Positions 26,346 through 38,190 of a stretch of DNA of 64,000 nt are shown here, one piece after another (positions within the stretch are counted from its first letter, which is position 1; every line of letters begins with the position of its first letter). The position numbers were made by a program, and so were the translations under genes. Origin of the DNA: Euwallacea fornicatus (taxonomy: Eukaryota > Arthropoda > Insecta > Coleoptera > Curculionidae). The notes beneath the pieces are model-generated. The model worked only from the letters and a program-made list of their open reading frames with translations. It searched no databases and was not told where the DNA came from. The stretch spans positions 620,001 to 684,000 of the forward strand of contig NW_027096011.1 of assembly GCF_040115645.1 (NCBI RefSeq), in the 5' to 3' direction.

Positions 26346-29270
26346 CATTTGCCGAAGTTATCTAGTTTCAAAGTTTGAAAAGTCACAAAAGTTGTGAGTT
26401 TCTGCATATAGAGTACTATTTCTCTTGGAAATTGAACAAGATGCAATCATGATGTGTTGTGTTATCTTAAAGGTCTCGTCAAGTTGATTAATTTGTCACT
26501 TTGTTTAAGAAATTTGGACCTTATTTGCCGAAGTTATCGAGCTTCAAAGTTTGAAAAGTCACAAAAGTTGTGAGTTTGTGAACATAATGTTTTGTTTTTC
26601 TTGGAAATTCAACAAGATCCAATCATGATGTGTTGTGTCATCTTAAAGGTCTCATCGAGTTGATTAATTTTTCACTTTGTTTAAGATATTTGGTCCTCAT
26701 TTGCCGAAATTATAGAGCTTCGAACTTTGAAAAGTCACAAAAGTTGTGAGTTTGTGAACATAATGTACTGTTTTTCTTGAAAATTCAACAAGATGCAATC
26801 ATGATGTGTTGTGTCATCTTAAAGGTCTCATCGAGTTGATTAATTTGTCACTTTGTTAAACAAATTTGGTCCTCATTTGCCGAAGTTATCTAGTTTCAAA
26901 CTTTGAAAAGTCACAAAAGTTGTGAGTTTGTGAACATAATGTACTGTTTTTCTTGGAAATTCAACAAAATGCAATGAAGATGTGTTGAGTGATCTTAAAG
27001 GTTTCATCGAGTTGATTAATTTGTCAGTTTGTTTAAGAAATTTGGTGCTCATTTGCCGAAGTTATCGAGCTTCAAAATTTGAAAAGTCACAAAAGTTGTG
27101 AGTTTGTGCCCATAATGTACTGTTTTTCTTGGAAATTGAACAAGATGCAATCATGATGTGGTGTGTCATCTTAAAGGTCTCGTCGAGTTGATTAATTTGT
27201 CACTTTGTTTAAGAAATTTGGTCCTAGTTTACCGAAGTTATCTGGTTTCAAGTTTTGAAAAGTCACAAAAGTTGTGAGTTTGTGAACATAATGTACTGTT
27301 TTTCTTGAAAATTCAACAAGATGCAATCATGATGTGTTGTGTCATCTTAAAGGTCTCGTCGAGTTCATTAATTTTTCACTTTGTTTAAGAAATTTCGTCC
27401 TCATTTGCCGAAATTATAGAGCTTCAAACTTTGAAAAGTCAAAAAAGTTGTGAGTTTGTGCACATAATGTACTGTTTTTCTTGGAAATTGAACAAGATGG
27501 AATCATGATGTGTTGTGTCATCTTAAAGGTCTCGTCGAGTTGATTAATTTGTCACTTTGTTAAAGAAATTTGGTCCTCATTTGCCGAAGTTATCTAGTTT
27601 CAAAGTTTGAAAAGTCACAAAAGTTGTGAGTTTCTGCATATAGAGTACTATTTCTCTTGGAAATTGAACAAGATGCAATCATGATGTGTTGTGTTATCTT
27701 AAAGGTCTCGTCAAGTTGATTAATTTGTCACTTTGTTTAAGAAATTTGGACCTTATTTGCCGAAGTTATCGAGCTTCAAAGTTTGAAAAGTCACAAAAGT
27801 TGTGAGTTTGTGAACATAATGTTTTGTTTTTCTTGGAAATTCAACAAGATCCAATCATGATGTGTTGTGTCATCTTAAAGGTCTCATCGAGTTGATTAAT
27901 TTGACACTTTGTTTAAGAAATTTGGTCCTTATTTGCCGAAGTTACCTGGTGTCAAGTTTTGAAAAGTCACAAAAGTTGTGAGTTTGTGAACATAATGTAC
28001 TGTTTTTCTTGAAAATTCAACAAGATGCAATCATGATGTGTTGTGTCATCTTAAAGGTCTCGTCGAGTTCATTAATTTTTCACTTTGTTTAAGATATTTG
28101 GTCCTCATTTGCCGAAATTATAGAGCTTCAAAATTTGAAAAGTCACAAAAGTTGTGAGTTTGTGCCCATAATGTACTGTTTTTCTTGGAAATTCAACAAG
28201 ATGCAATCATGATGTGTTGTGTCATCTTAAAGGTCTCGTCGAGTTGATTAATTTGTCACTTTGTTAAACAAATTTGGTCCTCATTTGCCGAAGTTATCTA
28301 GTTTCAAACTTTGAAAAGTCACAAAAGTTGTGAGTTTATGAACATAATGTACTGTTTTTCTTGGAAATTGAACAAGATGCAATCATGATGTGGTGTGTCA
28401 TCTTAAAGGTCTCGTCGAGTTGATTAATTTGTCACTTTGTTTAAGAAATTTGGTCCTCATTTACCGAAGTTATCTGGTTTCAAGTTTTGAAAAGTCACAA
28501 AAGTTGTGAGTTTGTGAACATAATGTACTGTTTTTCTTGGAAATTCAACAAAATGCAATGAAGATGTGTTGAGTGATCTTAAAGGTTTCATCGAGTTGAT
28601 TAATTTGTCAGTTTGTTTAAGAAATTTGGTGCTCATTTGCCGAAGTTATCGAGCTTCAAAATTTGAAAAGTCACAAAAGTTGTGAGTTTGTGCCCATAAT
28701 GTACTGTTTTTCTTGGAAATTCAACAAGATGCAATCATGATGTGTTGTGTGATCTTAAGGTCTCGTCAAGTTGATTACTTTGTCACTTTGTTTAAGAAAT
28801 TTGGTGCTCATTTGCCGAAGTTATCGAGCTTCAAAATTTGAAAAGTCACAAAAGTTGTGAGTTTGTGAACATAATGTACTGTTTTTCTTGAAAATTCAAC
28901 AAGATGCAATCATGATGTGTTGTGTCATCTTAAAGGTCTCGTCGAGTTCATTAATTTTTCACTTTGTTTAAGAAATTTGGTCCTCATTTGCCGAAATTAT
29001 AGAGCTTCGAACTTTGAAAAGTCACAAAAGTTGTGAGTTTGTGAACATAATGTACTGTTTTTCTTGAAAATTCAACAAGATGCAATCATGATGTGTTGTG
29101 TCATCTTAAAGGTCTCGTCGAGTTCATTAATTTTTCACTTTGTTTAAGAAATTTGGTCCTCATTTGCCGAAATTATAGAGCTTCGAACTTTGAAAAGTCA
29201 CAAAAGTTGTGAGTTTGTGAACATAATGTACTGTTTTTCTTGAAAATTCAACAAGATGCAATCATGATGT
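25060..29270 (+). repeat. 35-monomer block, second copy (24 monomers retained)
   Basis: It matches 18,904-23,114 at offset 6,156 with no difference noticed over most of its length. The match ends near 29,270, where 'gtgttgtgtc...ctcgtcgagttc' replaces 'gtggtgtgtc...ctcatcgagttg'. From there the sequence follows about 18,540 onward (offset 10,730) with scattered changes, such as 'ctcttgg' for 'ctctagg' and 'ttatctggtgtc' for 'ttacctggtgtc'. Confidence 0.75.
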
Positions 29271-29340
29271 GTTGTGTCATCTTAAAGGTCTCGTCGAGTT
29301 CATTAATTTTTCACTTTGTTTAAGAAATTTCGTCCTCATT

Positions 29341-32300
29341 TGCCGAAATTATAGAGCTTCAAACTTTGAAAAGTCAAAAAAGTTGTGAGTTTGTGCACAT
29401 AATGTACTGTTTTTCTTGGAAATTGAACAAGATGGAATCATGATGTGTTGTGTCATCTTAAAGGTCTCGTCGAGTTGATTAATTTGTCACTTTGTTAAAG
29501 AAATTTGGTCCTCATTTGCCGAAGTTATCTAGTTTCAAAGTTTGAAAAGTCACAAAAGTTGTGAGTTTCTGCATATAGAGTACTATTTCTCTTGGAAATT
29601 GAACAAGATGCAATCATGATGTGTTGTGTCATCTTAAAGGTCTCATCGAGTTGATTAATTTGACACTTTGTTTAAGAAATTTGGTCCTTATTTGCCGAAG
29701 TTATCTGGTGTCAAGTTTTGAAAAGTCACAAAAGTTGTGAGTTTGTGAACATAATGTACTGTTTTTCTTGAAAATTCAACAAGATGCAATCATGATGTGT
29801 TGTGTCATCTTAAAGGTCTCGTTGAGTTCATTAATTTTTCACTTTGTTTAAGATATTTGGTCCTCATTTGCCGAAATTATAGAGCTTCAAAATTTGAAAA
29901 GTCACAAAAGTTGTGAGTTTGTGCCCATAATGTACTGTTTTTCTTGGAAATTCAACAAGATGCAATCATGATGTGTTGTGTGATCTTAAGGTCTCGTCGA
30001 GTTCATTAATTTTTCACTTTGTTTAAGAAATTTGGTCCTCATTTGCCGAAATTATAGAGCTTCAAACTTTGAAAAGTCACAAAAGTTGTGAGTTTGTGAA
30101 CATAATGTACTGTTTTTCTTGGAAATTCAACAAAATGCAATGAAGATGTGTTGTGTGATCTTAAAGGTTTCATCGAGTTGATTAATTTGTCAGTTTGTTT
30201 AAGAAATTTGGTGCTCATTTGCCGAAGTTATCGAGCTTCAAAATTTGCAAAGTCACAAAAGTTGTGAGTTTGTGCCCATAATGTACTGTTCTTCTTGGAA
30301 ATTCAACAAGATGCAATCATGATGTGTTGTGTCATCTTAAAGGTCTCATCGAGTTGATTAATTTGTCACTTTGTTTAAGAAATTTCGTCCTCATTTGCCG
30401 AAGTTATCTGGTTTCAAGTTTTGAAAAGTCACAAAAGTTGTGAGTTTGTGAACATAATGTACTGTTTTTCTTGAAAATTCAAGAAGATGCAATCATGATG
30501 TGTTGTGTCATCTTAAAGGTCTCGTCGAGTTCATTAATTTTTCACTTTGTTTAAGAAATTTGGTCCTCATTTGCCGAAATTATAGAGCTTCAAACTTTGA
30601 AAAGTCACAAAAGTTGTGAGTTTGTGAACATAATGTACTGTTTTTCTTGAAAATTCAACAAGATGCAATCATGATGTGTTGTGTCATCTTAAAGGTCTCG
30701 TCGAGTTCATTAATTTGTCACTTTGTTTAAGAAATTTGGTCCTCATTTGCCGAAGTTATAGAGCTTCAAACTTTGAAAAGTCACAAAATTTGTGAGTTTG
30801 TGAACATAATGTACTGTTTTTCTTGAAAATTCAACAAGATGCATTCATGATGTGTTGTGTCATCTTAAAGGTCTCATCGAGTTGATTAATGTGTCACTTT
30901 ATTAAAGAAATTTGGTCCTCATTTGCCGAAATTATAGAGCTTCAAACTTAGAAAAGTCACAAAAGTTGTGAGTTTGTGAACATAATGTACTGTTTTTCTT
31001 GAAAATTCAACAAGATGCAATCATGATGTGTTGTGTCATCTTAAAGGTCTCGTCGAGTTCATTAATTTGTCACTTTGTTTAAGAAATTTGGTCCTCATTT
31101 GCCGAAGTTATAGAGCTTCAAACTTTGAAAAGTCACAAAAGTTGTGAGTTTGTGAACATAATGTACTGTTTTTCTTGAAAATTCAACAAGATGCAATCAT
31201 GATGTGTTGTGTCATCTTAAAGGTCTCGTCGAGTTCTTTAATTTTTCACTTTGTTTAAGAAATTTGGTCCTCATTTGCCGAAATTATAGAGCTTCGAACT
31301 TTGAAAAGTCACAAAAGTTGTGAGTTTGTGAACATAATGTACTGTTTTTCTTGAAAATTCAACAAGATGCAATCATGATGTGTTGTGTCATCTTAAAGGT
31401 CTCGTCGAGTTCATTAATTTTTCACTTTGTTTAAGAAATTTCGTCCTCATTTGCCGAAATTATAGAGCTTCAAACTTTGAAAAGTCAAAAAAGTTGTGAG
31501 TTTGTGCACATAATGTACTGTTTTTCTTGGAAATTGAACAAGATGGAATCATGATGTGTTGTGTCATCTTAAAGGTCTCGTCGAGTTGATTAATTTGTCA
31601 CTTTGTTAAAGAAATTTGGTCCTCATTTGCCGAAGTTATCTAGTTTCAAAGTTTGAAAAGTCACAAAAGTTGTGAGTTTCTGCATATAGAGTACTATTTC
31701 TCTTGGAAATTGAACAAGATGCAATCATGATGTGTTGTGTTATCTTAAAGGTCTCGTCAAGTTGATTAATTTGTCACTTTGTTTAAGAAATTTGGACCTT
31801 ATTTGCCGAAGTTATCGAGCTTCAAAGTTTGAAAAGTCACAAAAGTTGTGAGTTTGTGAACATAATGTTTTGTTTTTCTTGGAAATTCAACAAGATCCAA
31901 TCATGATGTGTTGTGTCATCTTAAAGGTCTCATCGAGTTGATTAATTTGACACTTTGTTTAAGAAATTTGGTCCTTATTTGCCGAAGTTACCTGGTGTCA
32001 AGTTTTGAAAAGTCACAAAAGTTGTGAGTTTGTGAACATAATGTTTTGTTTTTCTTGGAAATTCAACAAGATCCAATCATGATGTGTTGTGTCATCTTAA
32101 AGGTCTCATCGAGTTGATTAATTTGACACTTTGTTTAAGAAATTTGGTCCTTATTTGCCGAAGTTACCTGGTGTCAAGTTTTGAAAAGTCACAAAAGTTG
32201 TGAGTTTGTGAACATAATGTACTGTTTTTCTTGAAAATTCAACAAGATGCAATCATGATGTGTTGTGTCATCTTAAAGGTCTCGTCGAGTTCATTAATTT

Positions 32301-34442
32301 TTCACTTTGTTTAAGAAATTTGGTCCTCATTTGCCGAAATTATAGAGCTTCAAACTTTGAAAAGTCACAAAAGTTGTGAGTTTGTGAACATAATGTACTG
32401 TTTTTCTTGAAAATTCAACAAGATGCAATCATGATGTGTTGTGTCATCTTAAAGGTCTCGTCGAGTTCATTAATGTTTCACTTTGTTTAAGAAATTTCGT
32501 CCTCATTTGCCGAAATTATAGAGCTTCAAACTTTGAAAAGTCACAAAAGTTGTGAGTTTGTGCCCATAATGTACTGTTTTTCTTGGAAATTTAACAAAAT
32601 GCAATGAAGATGTGTTGAGTGATCTTAAAGGTTTCATCGAGTTGATTAATTTGTCAGTTTGTTTAAGAAATTTGGTGCTCATTTGCCGAAGTTATCGAGC
32701 TTCAAAATTTGAAAAGTCACAAAAGTTGTGAGTTTGTGCCCATAATGTACTGTTTTTCTTGGAAATTCAACAAGATGCAATCATGATGTGTTGTGTGATC
32801 TTAAGGTCTCGTCAAGTTGATTAATTTGGCACTTTGCTTAATAAATTTGGTCCTCATTTGCCGAAGTTATCGAGCTTCAAAATTTGAAAAGTCACAAAAG
32901 TTGTGAGTTTGTGAACATAATGTTCTGTTTTTCTTGGAAATTCAACAAGATGCAATCATGATGTGTTGTGTCATCTTAAAGGTCTCGTCGAGTTGATTAA
33001 TGTGTCACTTTGTTAAAGAAATTTGGTCCTCATTTGCCGAAGTTATCTAGTTTCAAACTTTGAAAAGTCACAAAAGTTGTGAGTTTGTGAACATAATGTA
33101 CTGTTTTTCTTGGAAATTGAACAAGATGCAATCATGATGTGTTGTGTCATCTTAAAGGTCTCGTCGAGTTGATTAATTTGTCACTTTGTTTAAGAAATTT
33201 GGTCCTCATTTGCCGAAGTTATCTGGTTTCAAGTTTTGAAAAGTCACAAAAGTTGTGAGTTTGTGAACATAATGTTCTGTTTTTCTTGGAAATTGAACAA
33301 GATGCAATGATGATGTGTTGTGCCATCTTAAAGGACTCATCGAGTTGATTAATTTGACACTTTGTTTAAGAAATTTCGTCCTCATTTGCCGAAGTTATCT
33401 GGTTTCAAGTTTTGAAAAGTCACAAAAGTTGTGAGTTTGTGTACATAATGTTCTGTTTTTCTTGGAAATTCAACAAGATGCAATCATGATGTGTTGTGTC
33501 ATCTTAAAGGTCTCGTCGAGTTGATTAATTTGTCACTTTGTTAAACAAATTTGGTCCTCATTTGCCGAAGTTATCTAGTTTCAAAGTTTTAAAGGTCAAA
33601 AAAATTGTGAGTTTGTGCCCATAATGTACCGTTTTTCTTGGAAATTGAACAAGATGCAATGATGATGTGTTGTGTCATCTTATAGGTCTCGTCGAGTTGA
33701 TTAATTTGTCACTTTGTTAAAGAAATTTGGTCCTCATTTGCCGAAGTTATAGACCTTCAAACTTTAAAAAGTCAAGAAAGTTGTGAGTTTGTGCCCATAA
33801 TGTTCTGTTTTTCTTGGAAATTCAACAAGATGCAATCATGATGTGTTGTGTCATCTTAAAGGTCTCGTAGAGTTGATTAATTTGTCACTTTGTTTAAGAA
33901 ATTTGGTGCTCATTTGCCGAAGTTATCGAGCTTCAAAATTTGAAAAGTCACAAAAGTTGTGAGTTTGTGCCCATAATGTACTGTTTTTCTTGGAAATTCA
34001 ACAAGATCCAATCATGATGTGTTGTGTCATCTTAAAGGTCTCGTCGAGTTGATTAATGTGTCACTTTGTTAAACAAATTTGGTCCTCATTTGCCGAAGTT
34101 ATCTAGTTTCAAACTTTGAAAAGTCACAAAAGTTGTGAGTTTATGCCCATAATGTACTGTTTTTGTTGGAAATTCAACAACATCCAATCATGATGTGTTG
34201 TGTCATCTTAAAGGTCTCGTCGAGTTCTTTAATTTTTCACTTTGTTTAAGAAATTTGGTCCTCATTTGCCGAAATTATAGAGCTTCGAACTTTGAAAAGT
34301 CACAAAAGTTGTGAGTTTGTGAACATAATGTACTGTTTTTCTTGAAAATTCAACAAGATGCAATCATGATGTGTTGTGTCATCTTAAAGGTCTCGTCGAG
34401 TTCATTACTTTTTCACTTTGTTTAAGATATTTGGTCCTCATT
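29341..34442 (+). repeat. 29-monomer block, first copy (5,102 bp)
   Basis: This is the parent of the most recent duplication cluster. Markers include 'gcattcatgatg' with 'gtgtcactttattaaag' at 30,891, 'gtactgttcttcttgg' near 30,284, 'ggtctcgttgagttc' near 29,816, and the two identical 'gatccaatcatg...acctggtgtc' units at about 31,840-32,200. Further right come 'gccatcttaaaggactc' near 33,322, 'cttataggtctcg' near 33,679 and 'ctcgtagagttg' near 33,864. The 1.35 kb at 33,089-34,442 carries several variants seen nowhere in the left 29 kb, such as 'gaccttcaaactttaaaaag'. Confidence 0.88.
31840..32200 (+). repeat. Single-monomer tandem duplication within the 29-monomer block
   Basis: Two adjacent units share 'gaacataatgttttg' (31,858 and 32,034), 'gatccaatcatg', the 'ctcatcgag' and 'gacactttg' variants and 'ttacctggtgtc', exactly 176 bp apart. 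The pair is reproduced in both later copies of the block, near 36,950-37,310 and 39,765-40,125. It therefore existed before those duplications. Confidence 0.82.
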
Positions 34443-37400
34443 TGCCGAAATTATAGAGCTTCAAACTTTGAAAAGTCAAAAAAGTTGTGAGTTTGTGCAC
34501 ATAATGTACTGTTTTTCTTGGAAATTGAACAAGATGGAATCATGATGTGTTGTGTCATCTTAAAGGTCTCGTCGAGTTGATTAATTTGTCACTTTGTTAA
34601 AGAAATTTGGTCCTCATTTGCCGAAGTTATCTAGTTTCAAAGTTTGAAAAGTCACAAAAGTTGTGAGTTTCTGCATATAGAGTACTATTTCTCTTGGAAA
34701 TTGAACAAGATGCAATCATGATGTGTTGTGTCATCTTAAAGGTCTCATCGAGTTGATTAATTTGACACTTTGTTTAAGAAATTTGGTCCTTATTTGCCGA
34801 AGTTATCTGGTGTCAAGTTTTGAAAAGTCACAAAAGTTGTGAGTTTGTGAACATAATGTACTGTTTTTCTTGAAAATTCAACAAGATGCAATCATGATGT
34901 GTTGTGTCATCTTAAAGGTCTCGTTGAGTTCATTAATTTTTCACTTTGTTTAAGATATTTGGTCCTCATTTGCCGAAATTATAGAGCTTCAAAATTTGAA
35001 AAGTCACAAAAGTTGTGAGTTTGTGCCCATAATGTACTGTTTTTCTTGGAAATTCAACAAGATGCAATCATGATGTGTTGTGTGATCTTAAGGTCTCGTC
35101 GAGTTCATTAATTTTTCACTTTGTTTAAGAAATTTGGTCCTCATTTGCCGAAATTATAGAGCTTCAAACTTTGAAAAGTCACAAAAGTTGTGAGTTTGTG
35201 AACATAATGTACTGTTTTTCTTGGAAATTCAACAAAATGCAATGAAGATGTGTTGTGTGATCTTAAAGGTTTCATCGAGTTGATTAATTTGTCAGTTTGT
35301 TTAAGAAATTTGGTGCTCATTTGCCGAAGTTATCGAGCTTCAAAATTTGCAAAGTCACAAAAGTTGTGAGTTTGTGCCCATAATGTACTGTTCTTCTTGG
35401 AAATTCAACAAGATGCAATCATGATGTGTTGTGTCATCTTAAAGGTCTCATCGAGTTGATTAATTTGTCACTTTGTTTAAGAAATTTCGTCCTCATTTGC
35501 CGAAGTTATCTGGTTTCAAGTTTTGAAAAGTCACAAAAGTTGTGAGTTTGTGAACATAATGTACTGTTTTTCTTGAAAATTCAAGAAGATGCAATCATGA
35601 TGTGTTGTGTCATCTTAAAGGTCTCGTCGAGTTCATTAATTTTTCACTTTGTTTAAGAAATTTGGTCCTCATTTGCCGAAATTATAGAGCTTCAAACTTT
35701 GAAAAGTCACAAAAGTTGTGAGTTTGTGAACATAATGTACTGTTTTTCTTGAAAATTCAACAAGATGCAATCATGATGTGTTGTGTCATCTTAAAGGTCT
35801 CGTCGAGTTCATTAATTTGTCACTTTGTTTAAGAAATTTGGTCCTCATTTGCCGAAGTTATAGAGCTTCAAACTTTGAAAAGTCACAAAATTTGTGAGTT
35901 TGTGAACATAATGTACTGTTTTTCTTGAAAATTCAACAAGATGCATTCATGATGTGTTGTGTCATCTTAAAGGTCTCATCGAGTTGATTAATGTGTCACT
36001 TTATTAAAGAAATTTGGTCCTCATTTGCCGAAATTATAGAGCTTCAAACTTAGAAAAGTCACAAAAGTTGTGAGTTTGTGAACATAATGTACTGTTTTTC
36101 TTGAAAATTCAACAAGATGCAATCATGATGTGTTGTGTCATCTTAAAGGTCTCGTCGAGTTCATTAATTTGTCACTTTGTTTAAGAAATTTGGTCCTCAT
36201 TTGCCGAAGTTATAGAGCTTCAAACTTTGAAAAGTCACAAAAGTTGTGAGTTTGTGAACATAATGTACTGTTTTTCTTGAAAATTCAACAAGATGCAATC
36301 ATGATGTGTTGTGTCATCTTAAAGGTCTCGTCGAGTTCTTTAATTTTTCACTTTGTTTAAGAAATTTGGTCCTCATTTGCCGAAATTATAGAGCTTCGAA
36401 CTTTGAAAAGTCACAAAAGTTGTGAGTTTGTGAACATAATGTACTGTTTTTCTTGAAAATTCAACAAGATGCAATCATGATGTGTTGTGTCATCTTAAAG
36501 GTCTCGTCGAGTTCATTAATTTTTCACTTTGTTTAAGAAATTTCGTCCTCATTTGCCGAAATTATAGAGCTTCAAACTTTGAAAAGTCAAAAAAGTTGTG
36601 AGTTTGTGCACATAATGTACTGTTTTTCTTGGAAATTGAACAAGATGGAATCATGATGTGTTGTGTCATCTTAAAGGTCTCGTCGAGTTGATTAATTTGT
36701 CACTTTGTTAAAGAAATTTGGTCCTCATTTGCCGAAGTTATCTAGTTTCAAAGTTTGAAAAGTCACAAAAGTTGTGAGTTTCTGCATATAGAGTACTATT
36801 TCTCTTGGAAATTGAACAAGATGCAATCATGATGTGTTGTGTTATCTTAAAGGTCTCGTCAAGTTGATTAATTTGTCACTTTGTTTAAGAAATTTGGACC
36901 TTATTTGCCGAAGTTATCGAGCTTCAAAGTTTGAAAAGTCACAAAAGTTGTGAGTTTGTGAACATAATGTTTTGTTTTTCTTGGAAATTCAACAAGATCC
37001 AATCATGATGTGTTGTGTCATCTTAAAGGTCTCATCGAGTTGATTAATTTGACACTTTGTTTAAGAAATTTGGTCCTTATTTGCCGAAGTTACCTGGTGT
37101 CAAGTTTTGAAAAGTCACAAAAGTTGTGAGTTTGTGAACATAATGTTTTGTTTTTCTTGGAAATTCAACAAGATCCAATCATGATGTGTTGTGTCATCTT
37201 AAAGGTCTCATCGAGTTGATTAATTTGACACTTTGTTTAAGAAATTTGGTCCTTATTTGCCGAAGTTACCTGGTGTCAAGTTTTGAAAAGTCACAAAAGT
37301 TGTGAGTTTGTGAACATAATGTACTGTTTTTCTTGAAAATTCAACAAGATGCAATCATGATGTGTTGTGTCATCTTAAAGGTCTCGTCGAGTTCATTAAT

Positions 37401-38190
37401 TTTTCACTTTGTTTAAGAAATTTGGTCCTCATTTGCCGAAATTATAGAGCTTCAAACTTTGAAAAGTCACAAAAGTTGTGAGTTTGTGAACATAATGTAC
37501 TGTTTTTCTTGAAAATTCAACAAGATGCAATCATGATGTGTTGTGTCATCTTAAAGGTCTCGTCGAGTTCATTAATGTTTCACTTTGTTTAAGAAATTTC
37601 GTCCTCATTTGCCGAAATTATAGAGCTTCAAACTTTGAAAAGTCACAAAAGTTGTGAGTTTGTGCCCATAATGTACTGTTTTTCTTGGAAATTTAACAAA
37701 ATGCAATGAAGATGTGTTGAGTGATCTTAAAGGTTTCATCGAGTTGATTAATTTGTCAGTTTGTTTAAGAAATTTGGTGCTCATTTGCCGAAGTTATCGA
37801 GCTTCAAAATTTGAAAAGTCACAAAAGTTGTGAGTTTGTGCCCATAATGTACTGTTTTTCTTGGAAATTCAACAAGATGCAATCATGATGTGTTGTGTGA
37901 TCTTAAGGTCTCGTCAAGTTGATTAATTTGGCACTTTGCTTAATAAATTTGGTCCTCATTTGCCGAAGTTATCGAGCTTCAAAATTTGAAAAGTCACAAA
38001 AGTTGTGAGTTTGTGAACATAATGTTCTGTTTTTCTTGGAAATTCAACAAGATGCAATCATGATGTGTTGTGTCATCTTAAAGGTCTCGTCGAGTTGATT
38101 AATGTGTCACTTTGTTAAAGAAATTTGGTCCTCATTTGCCGAAGTTATCTAGTTTCAAACTTTGAAAAGTCACAAAAGTTGTGAGTTTGT
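34443..38190 (+). repeat. 29-monomer block, second copy (first 21 monomers)
   Basis: The match to 29,341-33,088 is at a constant offset of 5,102; 'gtgtcactttattaaag' lies at 35,993. I saw no mismatch in the lines I compared. The left junction is sharp: 'gatatttggtcctc' precedes it here, but 'gaaatttcgtcctc' precedes 29,341. At 38,191 the sequence jumps to 'gcccataatg...gttcttcttgg' instead of continuing as 33,089 does. That jump is the start of the internal 2,815 bp duplication. Confidence 0.87.
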
